From contig CAZYHS010000028.1 of assembly GCA_964647545.1 (NCBI GenBank), forward strand, positions 1 through 14,265: DNA of 14,265 bases, given 5' to 3'. Shown here piece after piece: positions 1 through 7,007 of the stretch. The notes beneath the pieces were generated by a model, which had not been told where the DNA came from, searched no databases, and saw only the letters and a list, made by a program, of their open reading frames with translations. The stretch is from CAZYHS01 sp964647545 (GTDB taxonomy: Bacteria; UBA10199; GCA-002796325; 1-14-0-20-49-13). Position numbers and translations under genes: made by a program. Every line of letters starts with the position of its first letter. Within the stretch, counting starts at the first letter, position 1.

Positions 1-548
1 CCTTTGCCTAAAACCTCGGCGCATAGCCGCATGTAAAGTTCGGTCTTTCCCGAACCTGTCACGCCGTGAATAAGCGAGGTCGAAAATCCGTTGCCAACCT
101 TTGAAATCAGAGAATCGAACGCCCCCTGCTGCTCTTTTGTTAGTTTTAGATCAAGAGGCGCGGCAAAGTCGTCGAGAGAATCTGCCTCCTTGCGCGGGGT
201 CGCGTGGCCTTTTTTGCCCGATTTGACAAGCATCGACGGCAGAGCCGACTTGCACATTTCGCCTATGCCGACGCAATAATATCCAGCCATCCATTTAATT
301 AGCTCGAGCATCGACGCTGAAAAAACAGGCTCGGCGTCGAGAACTTTTGAGATCGCCTTGATTTCGAAATTATTTTTTTCGTGAGACTTTGCTGCGGTCG
401 GCGAAACGCCGATAACAAAACCTACCGCCGTGCGATTTCCGAATGGAACGCTAACACGGGAACCGGCGCTAAGCTCCATGCCCTCCAAAACCTTGTAGGT
501 AAAGAGTTGCTTGACCGGAGTTGCTATGGCGACATTGGCAAAAAGCAT
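1..548 (-). CDS. priA: Primosomal protein N' (PriA helicase), N-terminal part, cut by the window edge
   Basis: PriA is the 3'-5' DNA helicase that restarts stalled replication forks by loading the primosome. About 182 residues are visible. The N-terminus reads MLFANVAIATPVKQLFTYKV, followed by a segment with SVPFGNRTAVGFVIG, typical of the PriA 3'-DNA-binding domain. Near the edge comes HGVTGSGKTELYMRL, the Walker A of the helicase core, so most of the helicase domain and the zinc-binding region lie outside. The start is either ATG at 548 or an in-frame GTG at 554. The GTG lies 6 bases after an AAGG Shine-Dalgarno, a better spacing than the ATG has (12). It follows dedA on the same strand after about 70 bases that hold a T-run but no convincing hairpin, so it may be partly co-transcribed. 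Family assignment is from recognised motifs and is firm. Confidence 0.93.
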   Translation of the reverse strand, partial: MLFANVAIATPVKQLFTYKVLEGMELSAGSRVSVPFGNRTAVGFVIGVSPTAAKSHEKNNFEIKAISKVLDAEPVFSASMLELIKWMAGYYCVGIGEMCKSALPSMLVKSGKKGHATPRKEADSLDDFAAPLDLKLTKEQQGAFDSLISKVGNGFSTSLIHGVTGSGKTELYMRLCAEVLGK

Positions 549-624
549 AGGCACGGGTAGCCTTAAAATATCGACGCTATTTAATAAAGAAGAATATCGG
601 ACGGTAAAAAAACGCAAAAACGGC

Positions 625-1260
625 TCAGGCGGGCGACTTGCGGCGAAACTCCAGAAAGACCGGAATCAAAGAGACCAAAATAATTCCGAGGACGATAAAA
701 CTAAAGTGTTCCTTGACCAGCGGAACGTTCCCGAAAAAATAGCCGGCCAAAACAAGCGACGAAACCCACAGAACCCCGCCGGTAAAATTATAAACGAAGA
801 ATTTGAAGTAATTCATGCGGCTGATGCCGGCCACAAAAGGGGCAAACGTTCGTATGATGGGGATATATCGGGCTATGATGATCGTACGCCCGCCGTATTT
901 TTTATAATAGCCTTCGGTCTTTTCGATGTGCTCTTTTTTAACGAACCTGCCGCCGCTGCCGCTGAGAAGCTTTAGCCCTACGATCTTTCCTATGCGATAG
1001 TTGAAGGCGTCGCCTAGAACGGCGGCCGCGATGAGAATCAGTAACGTTTGAGTCAACTCCAAATGACCCACGCCGCAAAATGTCCCGACGATCAACAAAA
1101 GCGAATCGCCCGGCAGAAACGGCGTGACGACTAGACCGGTCTCGCAAAACACGATCAAAAATAGCAAAAGGTAAACCCAGCTGCCATGCGCCTTTATGAA
1201 CACCTCGATGCTATGGTCTAGGTTCAAGAACAGCTCGACAAGCTGCATTAAAATTTCCAT
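625..1260 (-). CDS. DedA-family membrane protein (VTT/SNARE-associated domain)
   Basis: A 211-residue inner-membrane protein of usual DedA length. DedA proteins are lipid flippases/transporters; members of the family have been shown to recycle undecaprenyl phosphate, and others affect the proton motive force and membrane lipid balance. Visible family features are Glu40 in the first hydrophobic stretch, FLPGDS at about 48-53, and the ARYIPIIRTFAPFVAG segment at about 130-145 with Arg131 and Arg137 in the positions of the essential arginines. Hydrophobic helices follow at about 160-177 and 187-203. It starts 3 bases after the phoU stop, so it is the last tightly linked gene of the pst operon. 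Its placement suggests induction under phosphate limitation, possibly to recover carrier-lipid phosphate; that role is inference. The exact subfamily cannot be fixed by eye. Confidence 0.9.
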   Translation of the reverse strand: MEILMQLVELFLNLDHSIEVFIKAHGSWVYLLLFLIVFCETGLVVTPFLPGDSLLLIVGTFCGVGHLELTQTLLILIAAAVLGDAFNYRIGKIVGLKLLSGSGGRFVKKEHIEKTEGYYKKYGGRTIIIARYIPIIRTFAPFVAGISRMNYFKFFVYNFTGGVLWVSSLVLAGYFFGNVPLVKEHFSFIVLGIILVSLIPVFLEFRRKSPA

Positions 1261-1263
1261 AAA

Positions 1264-1929
1264 TTAGCGCGGCTTACCGTGGCGGACGTCGCGCCCTTTT
1301 GCCGTGAATATGGCTAGCTCGGCGATGTTGGTGGAATGGTCGGCGATCCTTTCAAGATAGCGCACGATAGATGTGGCAGGAAAAATCACTCCGATATCCT
1401 GCGGAGTTTTTTGCGCACGTTCGAGCAGCTCGGTTATATATTTTTCGGTCAAACTATCGACGAGGTCGTCCTGCTCCAGCACAGATTCGGCTTTGGCGAT
1501 ATCGCGTTCGATGAACGCGTCCAAACTCTCTTTCAGCATTTTTTGGACGGCAGCCGCCATTTTTGTGAGGTCGAGAGGAGCAGCTCCGTGCGTCGTGATG
1601 TCGATAACGCGCTGAGCGGTATTGACGGCCAAATCGCCGATCCTCTCCAGATCGGTGACGATCTTAAGCCCTCTGGTTAGAAATCGCAGATCTCCCGCTG
1701 CCGGCTGATATCTTGCAAGCAGCTGAATACATTGTTCGTCAACCGAAAGCTCGAGCGCATTGACCGCGCGGTCGCTTTCGATTATCGACTCCGCAAGTTT
1801 TGTGTCGCGATTTTTAAGAGCGGTCATGCAATCGCGAACCATCTCCTCGACCTTGCTTCCCATCAGCAAAATCTGCTGCTTGAGCCCGTCGAGCGCTTCG
1901 TCAAAATGATGATCTATGTGTTGGTTCAT
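1264..1929 (-). CDS. phoU: Phosphate-specific transport system accessory protein PhoU
   Basis: PhoU is a cytoplasmic regulator that links the Pst transporter to the PhoR kinase and keeps the Pho regulon off when phosphate is plentiful. The 221-residue protein has the two-fold repeat of three-helix bundles expected of the family, each half carrying its E(D)xxxD metal-binding motif: DLERIGDLAVNTAQ in the first half and YLERIADHSTNIAE in the second. The start MNQHIDHHFDEALDGL was chosen because AGGAG sits 5 bases upstream and the longer open frame would overlap pstB2. It lies 14 bases after pstB2 and 3 before dedA. No key residue appears to be missing. Confidence 0.96.
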   Translation of the reverse strand: MNQHIDHHFDEALDGLKQQILLMGSKVEEMVRDCMTALKNRDTKLAESIIESDRAVNALELSVDEQCIQLLARYQPAAGDLRFLTRGLKIVTDLERIGDLAVNTAQRVIDITTHGAAPLDLTKMAAAVQKMLKESLDAFIERDIAKAESVLEQDDLVDSLTEKYITELLERAQKTPQDIGVIFPATSIVRYLERIADHSTNIAELAIFTAKGRDVRHGKPR

Positions 1930-1943
1930 TTTTTCTCCTGAAA

Positions 1944-2690
1944 TCAGCCGTAGCGCCCCGAAATATAATCTTCGGTCCGCTGATCGTCTGGACTTGTAAA
2001 CATTTTTCCGGTCGGACAAAATTCGACCAGATCGCCTAAAAGCATAAAACCGCAATCGTCGGAAACTCTGGCCGCCTGCTGCATATTGTGCGTAACGATA
2101 ATTATCGTAAAGTTATTCTTCAGGTCCTGCATCAGTTCTTCGATGTGGCCTGTCGCGATCGGATCGAGGGCCGAACAAGGCTCGTCCATGAGAAGAATAT
2201 CGGGCTTTACCGCGATAAGACGGGCGATGCACAACCTCTGCTGCTGTTCTCCGGACAGCTGAAGCGCGTTGACCTTAAGCTTGTCTTTAAGGTCACGCCA
2301 AAGACCGACCGCGCTAAGGCTCTCCTCCACGACCGAATCGAACGTCCTTTTCCCGCCCTCGCCGTGAACTTTAAGTCCGTAAACGATATTTTCGTAAACC
2401 GAAAACGGAAAAGGGTTTGGTCGCTGAAAGACCATTCCGACCGAACGTCTGAGCTCAGTGATATCCTTCTCGAAAATCGAGCGGCCGAAAACCCTGATAT
2501 CGCCGGTGATCTTCACTCCGGCGATGAGGTCGTTCATGCGGTTGAACACTCTAAGCAACGTCGATTTTCCGCAACCGCTCGGGCCTATCAAAGCGGTAAT
2601 TTTTTTCGGGCCGATAGAGACGTTCACGTTCTTTAAAGCGTGGAACGCCCCGTAATAAAGATCGAGCCCCGATGTTTCTATCGCGTTCAT
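1944..2690 (-). CDS. pstB: Phosphate ABC transporter ATP-binding protein PstB (second copy, altered signature motif)
   Basis: ATPase subunit of the Pst phosphate importer, 248 residues from the start used here (MNAIETSGLDLYYG), 4 bases after the preceding pstB stop. An upstream ATG at 2717 would add nine residues overlapping that gene and is less likely. Motifs in order: A-loop LYYG at 11-14, Walker A GPSGCGKST at 36-44, Q-loop FQRPNPFP with Gln89, signature LSGEQQQR at 145-152, Walker B LLMDEP with Asp169/Glu170, D-loop SALDP, and H-loop VTHN with His201. The second glycine of the LSGGQ signature is Glu148, confirmed on the DNA. Everything else that makes an active nucleotide site is intact. 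The neighbouring PstB has the reverse pattern, so the two probably work as a heterodimer; see findings. Confidence 0.95.
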   Translation of the reverse strand: MNAIETSGLDLYYGAFHALKNVNVSIGPKKITALIGPSGCGKSTLLRVFNRMNDLIAGVKITGDIRVFGRSIFEKDITELRRSVGMVFQRPNPFPFSVYENIVYGLKVHGEGGKRTFDSVVEESLSAVGLWRDLKDKLKVNALQLSGEQQQRLCIARLIAVKPDILLMDEPCSALDPIATGHIEELMQDLKNNFTIIIVTHNMQQAARVSDDCGFMLLGDLVEFCPTGKMFTSPDDQRTEDYISGRYG

Positions 2691-2694
2691 TTTA

Positions 2695-3444
2695 TTATCC
2701 AAATTTCCCCGAAACATATTCTTCGGTGCGGTTGTCGGAGGGTGAAGTGAATATTATGTTGGTCGCATCAAGTTCGACCAGCTCTCCCATTAAAAAGAAC
2801 GCCGTCCTATCGCCGACGCGCGCCGCCTGCTTCGTATTGTTCGTCACAAGAATTATCGTGTGGTCGCTTTTCAGGTCCTTCATCGCCTCTTCGACCTTTG
2901 CGGTTGATATCGGGTCCAGCCCCGAGCACGGCTCGTCGAACATGATTACTTCCGGCTTCACGGCCAAGGTTCTGGCAATGCAGAGCCGCTGCTGTTGTCC
3001 TCCGGAAAGCCGCAAGGCCGAGCTGTCCAAGCGGTCCTTGACCTCGTCCCACAACACCGACGCCCGAAGAGTAGATTCGACCAGCTCGTCGGCCTCGGAG
3101 CGCTTCACCATTTTTTTAAGTTTGGCGCCGAAAAGAACGTTTTCCCGAATACTCATCGGAAGAGGGTTCGGCGTTGCAAAAACCATCCCAATTCGTCGGC
3201 GTAAAGTTTCGACGTCGGCAATTTTTGTGACGTCTTCACCGTCGAAAAGAATCTCTCCCGAAATAGTCGCGGAAGGCTCTCTGTCGATCATTCTGTTGAT
3301 GGCCTGAAGAAGGCTCGACTTCCCCGAGTTGGCCGGACCGATTATAGAAAGTATCTCGTTAGCCTTGACGTTCATGCTCACGTTCTTGACGGCATGAAGC
3401 CGCCCAAAGTGAATGTTCAGGTTTTTAATGTCTATCTTCGTCAT
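2695..3444 (-). CDS. pstB: Phosphate ABC transporter ATP-binding protein PstB (first copy, degenerate Q- and H-loops)
   Basis: A second PstB-type ATPase, 249 residues, directly after pstA with an ATGA overlap. Overall similarity to PstB is clear: GMVFATPNPLPMSIREN, LSGGQQQRLCIAR and DEPCSGLDPIST. Walker A is present but divergent (GPANSGKSS at 36-44), the signature LSGGQ at 146-150 is perfect, and Walker B has Asp170/Glu171. However, the Q-loop glutamine is Ala90 (FATP instead of FQRP) and the switch histidine is Asn202 (VTNN instead of VTHN); both were read back from the DNA. Such changes normally reduce or abolish ATP hydrolysis at that subunit's own Walker site. The frame is intact and the gene sits inside the operon, so it does not look like a pseudogene. 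Most likely it is the partner of the downstream PstB. Confidence 0.93.
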   Translation of the reverse strand: MTKIDIKNLNIHFGRLHAVKNVSMNVKANEILSIIGPANSGKSSLLQAINRMIDREPSATISGEILFDGEDVTKIADVETLRRRIGMVFATPNPLPMSIRENVLFGAKLKKMVKRSEADELVESTLRASVLWDEVKDRLDSSALRLSGGQQQRLCIARTLAVKPEVIMFDEPCSGLDPISTAKVEEAMKDLKSDHTIILVTNNTKQAARVGDRTAFFLMGELVELDATNIIFTSPSDNRTEEYVSGKFG

Positions 3445-4280
3445 GCCTTGCGCCCCTTCATGAACCTGTTCATCAGAGAATAGGCCGAAACGTTAATGGC
3501 CAAGATAGCGATTATCAGCACGGAGGCGGTTGCAAAAGCCATGTCCTGCGAAACGCCTTCGCGTGCCAAAATGTAGAAGTGAACGGCCAAAGTTCTGGAA
3601 GAATCAAAAACAGAGAGCGGAATTTGCACGGCGGAACCGGCCGTAAATATCACGACCGCCGTTTCTCCGATAGAGCGCCCGACGCTGAGAATGATTCCGG
3701 TCATTATTCCCGGAAGAGCGTAAGGAAGAACCGCTCGGGTCACGACCTGCCAGCGGCTGCCGCCAAGAGATGCCGCAACATCTCGATAGCTGCGTGGAAC
3801 GCTTCGCAACGCCTCTTCGGAGGTCAAAATTATCGTAGGCAGGATCATCGCCGCCAAAGAAAGAGCGCCCGACAAGATCGACCAGCCAAAACCAAGTATC
3901 ACAACGAACAAAATGTAACCGAAAAGACCGAAAATAATGGAAGGAACCCCCGAAAGACAATTGATGCCGAACCTGATCGCCTTCGTGGTTTTTCCTTCAA
4001 GAGTGTATTCTGCAAGGTAGATCGAGCTGGCGACTCCAAGGGGCGCGGCGATTCCGACCGCAAGAACGACCATAAAAAGAGTGCCGACAATTGCCGGAAA
4101 GATACCTCCGGAGCGACCCATGTCGATTATGTCGCCGCTTAAAAATGTCCACGTCACGTGCGGCAGCCCGCCGGTCAGCACAAATCCGATAACGAACACC
4201 AGAACGCCGATAGCCGTAAGCGTCGTAAGCATCAGCAGCGTCTTTGCAAAAAACTCGGTTTTTTTCGGCGATATCCTCAT
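3441..4280 (-). CDS. pstA: Phosphate ABC transporter permease PstA
   Basis: One of the two membrane channel subunits of the Pst importer, 279 residues, close to the usual PstA length. It has an N-terminal membrane segment at about 13-38, followed by the MetI-like permease core with GGIFPAIVGTLFMV, LAEYTLEGKTTKAIRF, LSGVPSIIFGLFGY and the cytoplasmic EAA loop DVAASLGGSRWQVVTRAVLP ending in GRSIGETA, where the PstB ATPases dock. The start ATG at 4280 follows the pstC stop by 3 bases, and its own stop overlaps the pstB1 start by 4 bases (ATGA), so translation is probably coupled. It is assigned PstA rather than PstC by position after pstC and by the VPRSYRDVAASLG loop. Confidence 0.96.
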   Translation of the reverse strand: MRISPKKTEFFAKTLLMLTTLTAIGVLVFVIGFVLTGGLPHVTWTFLSGDIIDMGRSGGIFPAIVGTLFMVVLAVGIAAPLGVASSIYLAEYTLEGKTTKAIRFGINCLSGVPSIIFGLFGYILFVVILGFGWSILSGALSLAAMILPTIILTSEEALRSVPRSYRDVAASLGGSRWQVVTRAVLPYALPGIMTGIILSVGRSIGETAVVIFTAGSAVQIPLSVFDSSRTLAVHFYILAREGVSQDMAFATASVLIIAILAINVSAYSLMNRFMKGRKA

Positions 4281-4283
4281 GCG

Positions 4284-5120
4284 TTAAAATTTCCTCTTTG
4301 CAAAACGCAGCGCGACGGTATTGAGCGCCATAATGAAAAAGAAAAGAAAGACACCGGTGGCAAACAGCGCCTGCCGGTGATCGCCTATGGCATAGCCCAT
4401 TTCTATCGCTATGTTTGCGGTGAGTGTGCGCACCGAATCCAAAATTGAGCTCGGAATCATTGTGGAGTTGCCGCTGACCATGATTACCGCCATCGTCTCT
4501 CCGACGGCACGCCCCATTCCGAGAATAACGCCCGCAATAATTCCGCTGCGCGCTGCCGGAAGCAGCACCCGCCATGTCGTCTGCCATTGAGTTGCGCCGA
4601 GCGCAAGAGAGCCCTCTTTGAAACTTTTCGGCACGGCGTTAATTGCGTCGATAGAAACGCCGACGATCGTCGGCAAGATCATAATTGCAAGCACACAGCT
4701 TGCGGCAAGAATTGAAAGGCCGGGTCCGCCGAGATTGTTTCTAATTATAGGGGCCAGCCAGATAACTCCCATAAAACCGTAAACGACCGAAGGTATGCCG
4801 GCCAAAAGTTCGATGGCCGGCTTGAGAACGGTCACCCATTTTTTTGGAGCGAACTCGGCAAGATAGACCGCGCAAAGAACTCCAAAGGGCACGCCTAATA
4901 TCAACGAACCGGCCGTGACCCACAAAGAGCCGATAATGAAAGGCAATATTCCGAACTGACCTTCGACCGGAAGCCAGACCCTCCCGAGCAAAAAATGAAG
5001 CAGGCCGCTTTTTGCCATGATGGGCACGCCCTCTTTAAATATAAAGAGCGCGATTATCGCCAGCACGGCCGTGGAGGAGCAGGCCGCAAGAAACAATATT
5101 TTGGATATGAAACGATCCAT
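4284..5120 (-). CDS. pstC: Phosphate ABC transporter permease PstC
   Basis: The other channel subunit of the Pst importer, 278 residues, somewhat shorter than the E. coli protein (about 319). It shows an N-terminal membrane helix at about 8-28, then FGILPFIIGSLWVTAGSLI, LAGIPSVVYGFMGV, ILPTIVGVSIDAINAVP and the EAA loop EGSLALGATQWQTTWRVLLP with GRAVGET, the ATPase contact. C-terminal helices complete a six-helix MetI-type core. It starts 4 bases after the pstS stop and ends 3 bases before pstA. Membership is clear from motifs and gene order. Confidence 0.96.
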   Translation of the reverse strand: MDRFISKILFLAACSSTAVLAIIALFIFKEGVPIMAKSGLLHFLLGRVWLPVEGQFGILPFIIGSLWVTAGSLILGVPFGVLCAVYLAEFAPKKWVTVLKPAIELLAGIPSVVYGFMGVIWLAPIIRNNLGGPGLSILAASCVLAIMILPTIVGVSIDAINAVPKSFKEGSLALGATQWQTTWRVLLPAARSGIIAGVILGMGRAVGETMAVIMVSGNSTMIPSSILDSVRTLTANIAIEMGYAIGDHRQALFATGVFLFFFIMALNTVALRFAKRKF

Positions 5121-5124
5121 TATT

Positions 5125-5925
5125 TTACTTGGCCGAAATCAGCCCCTCTTTTTCAAGTTCGTTCTGGGCAGGCGCGTCCAGCACGTAATCAAGGAACGCT
5201 TTTGCCTGCGTGCTCAGTTCGCCATTGGTCAAAAAGTATATCGGTCTGGCCAGAGGATATTTATTGGTTTTTACGTTCTTACTTACCGGCAAAACTCCGT
5301 TATAGGAGACCGCTTTCACCCTGCTGTCGATGAGGCTCATTGAAATATATCCGATGGCGTTGCTGTCGGTAGCTATCGCCTCGCGAACAGTTCCGTTCGA
5401 ATCTTGAAACAAGGCAGATTTCACAAGAGGCTCTTTACCGAGCACAAGCTCGTCGAACGACCTGCGGGTTCCGCTTCCATCCTCACGGAAGACAACCCTG
5501 ATCGGGCCTTCCATGCCGCCGACATCTTTCCAATTGGTAACTTTGCCCGAAAAGACATCCCTAACTTGAGCTTCTGTAAGGTCGGTCACGGCGTTCTTCG
5601 GATTGACGACTATCGCGATGCCGTCTTTTGCCACAACGATAGCGGTCAACGACTTTGCCTCCTCAGGCAAGGTTATCAGATCGGCCATGCCGATGTCGGC
5701 ACTCCTTGTCAGCGCAGCCTGAATGCCAACCGCCGAGCCGCCGCCTTGAACGTTAACGCGGGCTTGCGGATTTGCAGCCATGTAGTGCTCTGCCAGCTTT
5801 TCGGCGAACGGCTGAAAGGCCGTCGAACCGGCAAGTGTAACCGCACGCTTTCCACGCGAACACCCGCCCGATATTACCGCAACAGCCGCCACAACACACA
5901 AAAGCCCCGTTAAAAGTCTCTTCAT
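5125..5925 (-). CDS. pstS: Phosphate-binding lipoprotein PstS
   Basis: The extracytoplasmic phosphate receptor of the Pst importer, 266 residues. The N-terminus is a lipoprotein-like signal (MKRLLTGLLCVVAAVAVISG) with Cys22 as the probable lipidated residue; the lipobox ISGGC is not ideal, with Ser at -3. Phosphate-contact segments typical of the short PstS type are visible: LAGSTAFQPFAEKL (about 31-44), VQGGGSAVGIQA, SADIGMADL, LTEAQVRDVFSGKVTNWKDV, and FREDGSGTRRSFDELV with the GSGTR loop at 150-154. SD AGAGGT lies 5 bases before the ATG. It is the first gene after the 95-base gap that carries the Pho box, so it should be the most strongly induced gene under phosphate starvation. Confidence 0.95.
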   Translation of the reverse strand: MKRLLTGLLCVVAAVAVISGGCSRGKRAVTLAGSTAFQPFAEKLAEHYMAANPQARVNVQGGGSAVGIQAALTRSADIGMADLITLPEEAKSLTAIVVAKDGIAIVVNPKNAVTDLTEAQVRDVFSGKVTNWKDVGGMEGPIRVVFREDGSGTRRSFDELVLGKEPLVKSALFQDSNGTVREAIATDSNAIGYISMSLIDSRVKAVSYNGVLPVSKNVKTNKYPLARPIYFLTNGELSTQAKAFLDYVLDAPAQNELEKEGLISAK

Positions 5926-5978
5926 AACGCACCTCTTTTATTGATTTTTCTAAACACACCGCGACTTCAACTGGAAAG

Positions 5979-6012
5979 CTTCTATTTCAAAAGTGTTGCA
6001 GAATTGTTACAA
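5979..6012 (-). promoter_or_regulatory. Candidate Pho box and -10 of the pstS operon
   Basis: On the minus strand, TTGTAAC-AATT-CTGCAAC (6012 to 5995) has the layout of a PhoB box: two 7-mers close to CTGTCAT separated by 4 bases, 18 bases in all. A third 7-mer, TTGAAAT, follows in the same 11-base period (5990 to 5984). Ten bases after the 18-base box comes TAGAAG (5984 to 5979), a 4/6 match to the -10 consensus at the spacing seen in E. coli PhoB-activated promoters, where the Pho box replaces the -35. It lies between phoR and pstS, exactly where PhoB control is expected. The transcription start is not known. Confidence 0.7.
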
Positions 6013-6020
6013 ATAAAAAA

Positions 6021-7007
6021 TTATTTTACAGGCACAACTATTGAAAAAACCGAGCCTTTTTGGGGGGCACTTTCGACCGCGATCTCTACATTAAGCTTAT
6101 CCGCAAAATGCTTTGCGATAGAAAGCCCGAGACCAAACCCGCAAGGGGCTTCCGAATTCTCTTCCACACGATAGAAGCGTTCGAAAATCCGGTGCAGTTT
6201 TTCTTCTGGTATCCCGCAACCGGAATCGGCCACAGAAATAATCACCATATCGCCGCCCGAACGGACAGCGACGGTCACCTTGCCGGAAACGTTTGAAAAC
6301 TTTACTGCGTTGTCGATAATGTTGGAGACAATGTGCTCTAGCATCACCGGATCGGTCTCGATGATTCGGCTTTCGCCGAGAAGCTCGATATCGACCCCTT
6401 TTGAGTTATCGGAAAAACGCTCAATGCATTTGACCAGCACTTCAAAAAGATCGACCGCGTTTTTTCTGACCTCGACCATTCCGCCTTCAAGTCTTGAAAG
6501 GGTAAGGATTTCGTCGATAAGATCTCGCAATTTGACCGCGTTGTCATGAATTATGCCGGCGCATTTTCTAACGGTCGTAGCATCTTCAATGTCGCCTGAA
6601 GCGAGAGTTTCGCTGTAACCGATGATCGGCGTCAGCGGCGTTTTCATCTGATGCGTCATGTTGGAGACGAAATCTTTTCTGACCTTTTCAAGTTTTCTGG
6701 TCGAAGTTTCGTCCTTAATAACGCAGACGATCCTTTTTTCGGCCTCGAAAAAGCGGACGTGACCCGACAGAACTCGGCCGTCAAAACAAAACTCGAAAAC
6801 CGACGCGGCGCCGCCGGAGGCCGCACTAACTTCTTCAAAAAGAGAGACCGACCTGACAGCTTCCAGTAGAAGCTTTCCTCGGGGGTTTCTGCCGCCACAG
6901 AAGAGTTCGATAAATTTTGCGTTGCACTCTTCGATCTTGAGATTGGTACCGGCGATAAAAACGGCGTCGTTGAGCATGTCGATGGCGCGCCTGAACAGAT
7001 CGTTCAT
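6021..7007 (-). CDS. phoR: Phosphate regulon sensor histidine kinase PhoR, without membrane segment
   Basis: Sensor kinase partner of PhoB, 328 residues from ATG 7007. That start overlaps the phoB stop (ATGA) and has GGAGG 5 bases upstream; the longer open frame inside phoB is not real. Residues 1-100 are a PAS domain (DMLNDAVFIAGTNLKIEECN...). The dimerisation/phosphoacceptor helix has FVSNMTHQMKTPL with His119, followed by the N-box NIIDNAVKF (229-237), G1 DSGCG (261-265), F-box RIFERFYRV and G2 GFGLGLS (290-296). The ATP-binding core therefore looks complete. Two oddities: no transmembrane helix precedes the PAS, so the protein should be cytosolic, and Gln120 replaces the Glu/Asp that normally follows the phospho-accepting His. 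The PhoR name rests mainly on the context between phoB and pstS. Confidence 0.9.
   Translation of the reverse strand: MNDLFRRAIDMLNDAVFIAGTNLKIEECNAKFIELFCGGRNPRGKLLLEAVRSVSLFEEVSAASGGAASVFEFCFDGRVLSGHVRFFEAEKRIVCVIKDETSTRKLEKVRKDFVSNMTHQMKTPLTPIIGYSETLASGDIEDATTVRKCAGIIHDNAVKLRDLIDEILTLSRLEGGMVEVRKNAVDLFEVLVKCIERFSDNSKGVDIELLGESRIIETDPVMLEHIVSNIIDNAVKFSNVSGKVTVAVRSGGDMVIISVADSGCGIPEEKLHRIFERFYRVEENSEAPCGFGLGLSIAKHFADKLNVEIAVESAPQKGSVFSIVVPVK

Noticed and set aside
549..624. Terminator between dedA and priA
   Set aside because: There are T-runs after the dedA stop, but no GC-rich stem in front of them.
511..975. Plus-strand open frame of 154 codons opposite priA/dedA
   Set aside because: It is antisense to two well-supported genes, has no recognisable motif and is rich in residues expected of a shadow frame.
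2695..3444. PstB1 as a pseudogene
   Set aside because: The frame is intact, Walker B and signature are perfect, and it has ATGA coupling to pstA; the altered residues match complementary changes in PstB2.
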